In this document: piece by piece, positions 59,815 to 64,000 of the stretch
Layout: every line of letters starts with the position of its first letter
Numbering within the stretch: position 1 is the first letter of the stretch
From: Saxidomus purpurata
Lineage: Eukaryota; Mollusca; Bivalvia; Venerida; Veneridae
Reading direction: 5' to 3'
Assembly (NCBI GenBank): GCA_022818135.1
Contig: JAFMSR010000014.1
Span: 41,651,487-41,715,486 of the forward strand
DNA length: 64,000 bases
Program-made: the position numbers and the translations under genes
The notes under the pieces: generated by a model
Told to the model about the DNA's origin: nothing
What the model saw: only the letters and a program-made list of their open reading frames with translations
The model's database searches: none

Positions 59815-59961
59815 CGAGTGTAGCGTAGCAGGGACCCAAACAGTGAATGTTAGACAAAAATAGCCTAATGACTATTATATCAATAAGAACTTATTGATAT
59901 GTTGTAACTAGGGTATTTTTAACTGAAATGCACTGTTTGGGTCCCTGGTACGCTACACTCA
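59815..59961. repeat. near-perfect 147-bp hairpin (foldback element)
   Basis: The arms are about 72 bases each. The left starts CGAGTGTAGCGTAGCAGGGA and the right ends TCCCTGGTACGCTACACTCA. The inner stem closes at 'ATATCAATAAG' and 'CTTATTGATAT' with a two-base loop. The outer 30 bp of each arm are almost identical and mismatches are concentrated in the middle. Confidence 0.85.
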
Positions 59962-62744
59962 CCTATGACCTAAACTAGTATTTGTATCTTTAGCATTTTT
60001 TATTTTGTTTTTTGTTTCTACTAAAATATTAATGATTAAAAAAAAAAGACAAAAGAAGTTTAATAACGGAATGGATCCTATTCAAAATATATACAGAACA
60101 TGCATTTAGTTTTAACTGTTTAGCAAAATCATGCAAAAAACTGAAAAGGCAATTATGGCACAAGTTAAACTTGATTACAGTTTTAGATAAAAAATTTGCG
60201 TTTGAAGTGTTGGGAAACAACTAATTTATATACTATTAGGACATATGGTATCTTAGTTATAATTTATATGTCCCTCCTTTACCGAACAACGTAATACTAT
60301 ATCATCAATGTTTAAAGCCCCGTGATCGCTTTAATTTTTTCGGGATAGAATAATGTATTTACTAATATAGAATAATGACAGAACTGTGTTCTGTTTATTT
60401 TTGAACACCTTGACGTATTTGTCTTTTCTTAATATTCATATCGCTTCGTCCCGAAATAGTATAGTAGATATATAGTAGACAGAAAATGTTTATTATTCTT
60501 TGCTATATATTTATTTATTTATTTATATATTTGCTCTAAAAAGTCACGTGATCAATGTTTTTGTACGAATAACAATCGATCTTAGATTACTGCAACAACT
60601 GACTTCACATCTTTATTAGGCATGGGCCTTAATTTTAGTCTTAAGTGAGAAATTAGAACACTCCTGACGATAACACAATATTTTACTTCCTTGTTTCATT
60701 TCTATCGTGTATGTTTTAAGTAGGTCCATTAACAGAATGTGACGGACTAAGATACATGCAGGTTTAATAATAACTGAACAGGAAAAATTTTACGATCGCA
60801 TAGCAACTTTGACTTTCATGTTAATTACATTAACATTCGTGAAGCAAGAAGAAAGTATGCGACATGTGCAACTCCTTGAAACGTGAGATCAGTTGATACA
60901 AACGGAAATATCTCCTAAAAAGTAAGTTCAGTTCTCTCTCTAAATTTTTTTAAGTCAGTGACTGTTTGTTAGGAACCTTTCGCCAGCCTTCTACGAATGT
61001 AGTTACAGTATAGAACTGGCACTCTGATTATTTTCGCGAGATAATTTTTGCGACTTTTTTCTACGAGATTTAAAAATTGTGTAAATTTGTTCTACATAAT
61101 ACGGAATAGCAATGTCACGATTGAAGCCCGTCAGAATTGGCAGTCGTATTTTACTAGAGTGAGGCCTTTAAATTCTCTAAATAAATTTATCGTGGAAGTG
61201 TGTGAAAATAAAAGGTTTGTAAGTAATTTACAATCTACAGTATTGTGTTTTATATTTCATATTATAGACATTTTCCCAGTATAAAACAAGCTTGACTCCA
61301 GATTTTTGACTTCAAACATTTTTTTTCATATGTTCACGTAATGAAAACATGATGTATTAAATGTCTTATTTTAGAGACAAGTACATAAAAATCACGTGAT
61401 GTTATCGATTATTTCTGTTGTAAATTTATACATCAATAAACTAAATTATGAATAGATTGAAGTCCCATGATCAGCGTTTGAATTTACTGATATAGAAAAG
61501 CAATTTATTACTGATTAGACAATACAGTGAACTATTTACTCTAAAACAATGTTCTTTCTTCACAAAAAAGAGTTGTCAGAAAGCCTTTCTTTTTTTTTGC
61601 AATATCATTGAGAAAAAAAATGCGCTCTACTTTTAACATGTACTTATCGGTTTCTAAAGCAAAGTGAGGAACGTTTTTAGTAGAAATAAAGGTCATTTTC
61701 GCGGGTAACGCATCATTCTTGGTAAAATAAGAGCTGCTTGTAATTATGCTCCTGGGACTTTAAGTTTAGTTTGAAATCGTTATCGCTAAATGTCATGTTG
61801 TCATTGAAAACAGGAAACTCTTCTACGTAAACCAGAAAAACTTCCTTACTTCTTGCTTTTTTTTCTAAAGACTTGTTTTTATAAAATAAGTTGTGATTAA
61901 AATATCGAAAGTTTGAGTCTTAAGAGAGGAAAGTTTGTGCCAGAAGCTTACATAGTACGGAAATTCAAATCAGGTAATCCATGTAGATGACTTGAATTCA
62001 GAAACAATGATGTTTTATTTACGGTCAAAACAGATATATTTAGCGAAATGAAATTTAATGTAACTTGATATTCGATTTAAGCTTTAAGAAAATGTAGGTA
62101 TATATCTTCCTGGTTGTCAACTGCTTATTGAAGTGTGTATAAAGGTTTTAAAATCTTTAATTACACCCTTACTTGAGACAGGTATGTAACTATTTTCACG
62201 TAATTTCTCACTAAAAAGCATAGATTTTTACTACATTTGAATGTTTTGTATACGTCTGTGAATATTTTATTTACGGTGTTCCGTTAGTGTCATCTCCTTC
62301 TCTGTAATAGTTCAGTGGTAACGTTGACTTTTTACTTTAATTGCAAAATGGCCTATTCTCCGTAAGGAACCTCAAAGTCTTCTCATTACTGAAATAGACG
62401 GTAGCATTGCTGGATTGTCGATTAATTGTTTTGGAATTGTCTCCCGTTTTACTCAATAAAATCAGTATGAAATCGAATTTTAGTTACTGATTGAATTTGT
62501 GTACGTCGGTTCGTAAACATTTGCACACTTATTATTTTCAAGGCCACTTACTCATTGATGAATAAGGGGTATAAGATTTGTTTGTTTATGATTTTAAGGT
62601 CCGTCTTCCTCATTCGAGGTATATGATTGATGAGACCTGACACACCTCTAAGTTTAGGAGACACTGCTATATATGTGTGTATCAGTACCAAGTACCAAAG
62701 ATAACACAATAAATAGCAAACTCTTTTTTCCATTATGGTCCTTT

Positions 62745-62985
62745 TTTTTAAGACAGAAGCAAATTCGAGTACCAGACCATAGCTCTTTACGAATAGACCC
62801 CTTGGTTCTTTTACGTGCCCGGTGTATACCACGGATGCACGCGGCACTATATCTGGGTTTCTAACCAGTTCATCTCAGATAGGTGGAAAACACTGAAATG
62901 TGTGTCTGAAATTTCCAGTATCCCGGCCGAGAATCGAACTCGGGACCTCCGGATGGGTAGTCCAGAGCCACCGCACCAGTTATAA
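62745..62985 (-). repeat. tRNA-derived SINE, family copy 3 of 3 (full, minus strand)
   Basis: The minus strand begins 'AACTGGTGCGGTGGCTCTGG', continues 'GGTCCCGAGTTCGATTCTCG' (clean B-box) and then the same body as 13685-13935: 'ATACTGGAAATTTCAG', 'GAACTGGTTAGAAACCCAG' and 'AAGGGGTCTATTCGTAAAGA'. It is the best preserved of the three copies. Confidence 0.75.
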
Positions 62986-63256
62986 ATTACTTCTTCTGCT
63001 ATACTGGATCCACATTGCAGACAAATATCGAAATCGTAAAAAAAATACATTACGGGCGTTGCTGTGTCCAAATATTGAAAATTTAAAATATGATGAAAGT
63101 CATCTTAAAAGAGATAATTTACTATGTGACTATAAGAATTGAGCACACTCTTTTTGCGCTCTTTTGGCTGTAATGACCATGTTCTTACTGCAATGGTTCA
63201 CGCCTTTTTTTGTTTCGAGTTTTATGAAATTTATTCTCGGTCATATACCTGTATGG

Positions 63257-63261
63257 ACACA

Positions 63262-63313
<52 letters not shown>

Positions 63314-63330
63314 AACACACACACACGTGT
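63257..63330. repeat. (CACG)n/(CA)n microsatellite
   Basis: About ten ACGC units followed by CA dinucleotides. It generates the Thr/His/Ala/Arg and Cys/Val repeat frames on both strands nearby. Confidence 0.95.
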
Positions 63331-64000
63331 CGCACGTTGTGAGATTGTTCCTTTGATCTTTCTTTGATCTGTTTAAACCCACTACACATTTTGAAACCCC
63401 AAAATACAAAGTCCAACCCCGCAATGATGGAATGAACTAAGGCAAACACCCGAAAGTTAAGTTGAATACAAACCCTATAACTTTATTGTGCGTCAAACGG
63501 ACAAAAGTACAGCCCTGTGTCGTCTCTTGCTGAAAGGTGGTTAATCAAATTTTGGCCATGTAACAGATTTGGTTGAAACTTTAATATCTGATCATTTACA
63601 CTCATTTATGTTCACTTAGCGGTTAATTCAAGTAAGATTTTTACTTTGTCTATGGAAAGATATAAATATAAGACCTAAAAGTTAAAAAAACAAACAATTT
63701 TGACAAGGATCTATCTCTATGTAATGTGTCTTTTTGTTCATTAAAAAAATCTCTAACAGAAAATACGAAAATTAAAAATTGTCATAAAATGTTGCTTAAA
63801 TGTGATTGCAATCGGCCATGACTTGCTGGGTATTGTGTTAAGATCATTTCAACTAAAATAAACTACTGTTCAACCCGGAAGAGATCAATTCATGAAACTT
63901 CATCGCATATATTTGAATACCCAAAATATCTGGTTTACCAAATCTTTGGGTGTTAAAGGAGAGAAGTTACTGATACATACACCTAAAGGTTTTTAGCCTA

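Larger units (their letters stand above)
58481..64000. other. right-hand spacer without recognisable genes
   Basis: It contains CAT/GTC microsatellites, a GT/GC microsatellite, a 147-bp hairpin, a SINE and a CACG/CA microsatellite. The remaining sequence (about 60000-62700 and 63400-64000) is AT-rich with no supported exon. Confidence 0.55.

Noticed and set aside
63139..63449. Several overlapping frames with Thr/His/Ala/Arg or Cys/Val repeats
   Set aside because: They are translations of the CACG/CA microsatellite.

Overview
This is a window of animal nuclear DNA, AT-rich, with spliced genes separated by long repeat-filled introns and spacers. It most probably comes from a bivalve mollusc. 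The evidence is a TRIM/NHL-type propeller exon, several tRNA-derived SINE families of the kind common in bivalves, many dispersed elements carrying (GTCC)n and 'AGGTCAAGGTCACAGTGACC'-like stretches, and Tc1/mariner- or pogo-like MITEs. I cannot name the species.

Layout. (1) 1-786: last exon of an NHL-repeat (TRIM-like) protein, plus strand, open at the left edge. (2) 3256-9927, minus strand: a complete seven-exon gene for the exosome cap subunit EXOSC1/CSL4 (197 aa). (3) 10177-27168, plus strand: a FRA10AC1-family gene, head-to-head with EXOSC1 across about 250 bp. Eleven of its twelve exons read cleanly. Exon 8 (about 16784-16897) has several frame breaks and sits in a locally triplicated block. 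(4) About 22.9-31.3 kb and 31.8-40.9 kb: two diverged copies of an 8-9 kb segmental duplication. It starts in the last FRA10AC1 intron, runs beyond the gene, and the second copy is full of nested repeats. (5) 43832-46426, plus: a two-exon rhodopsin-class GPCR (362 aa). (6) 48331/48578-58417, plus: a 12-13 exon gene for a secreted mosaic protein. Its order is signal peptide, discoidin (F5/8C)-like domain, EGF, laminin-G-like domain with a very histidine-rich segment, Thr/Pro-rich linker, Ly6/uPAR three-finger domain, ShKT domain. (7) 58418-64000: no gene seen, only repeats, one near-perfect hairpin and microsatellites.

The most interesting item is the histidine-rich mosaic protein (48.3-58.4 kb), which I do not recognise as a described protein. 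Its domain exons are almost all phase 1-1, which fits assembly by exon shuffling. A role in metal binding or in extracellular matrix or shell is inference only. EXOSC1 (RNA decay) and FRA10AC1 (nuclear, spliceosome-associated) are both housekeeping RNA-processing genes and probably share one bidirectional promoter. The GPCR and the mosaic protein show no evident functional link to them.
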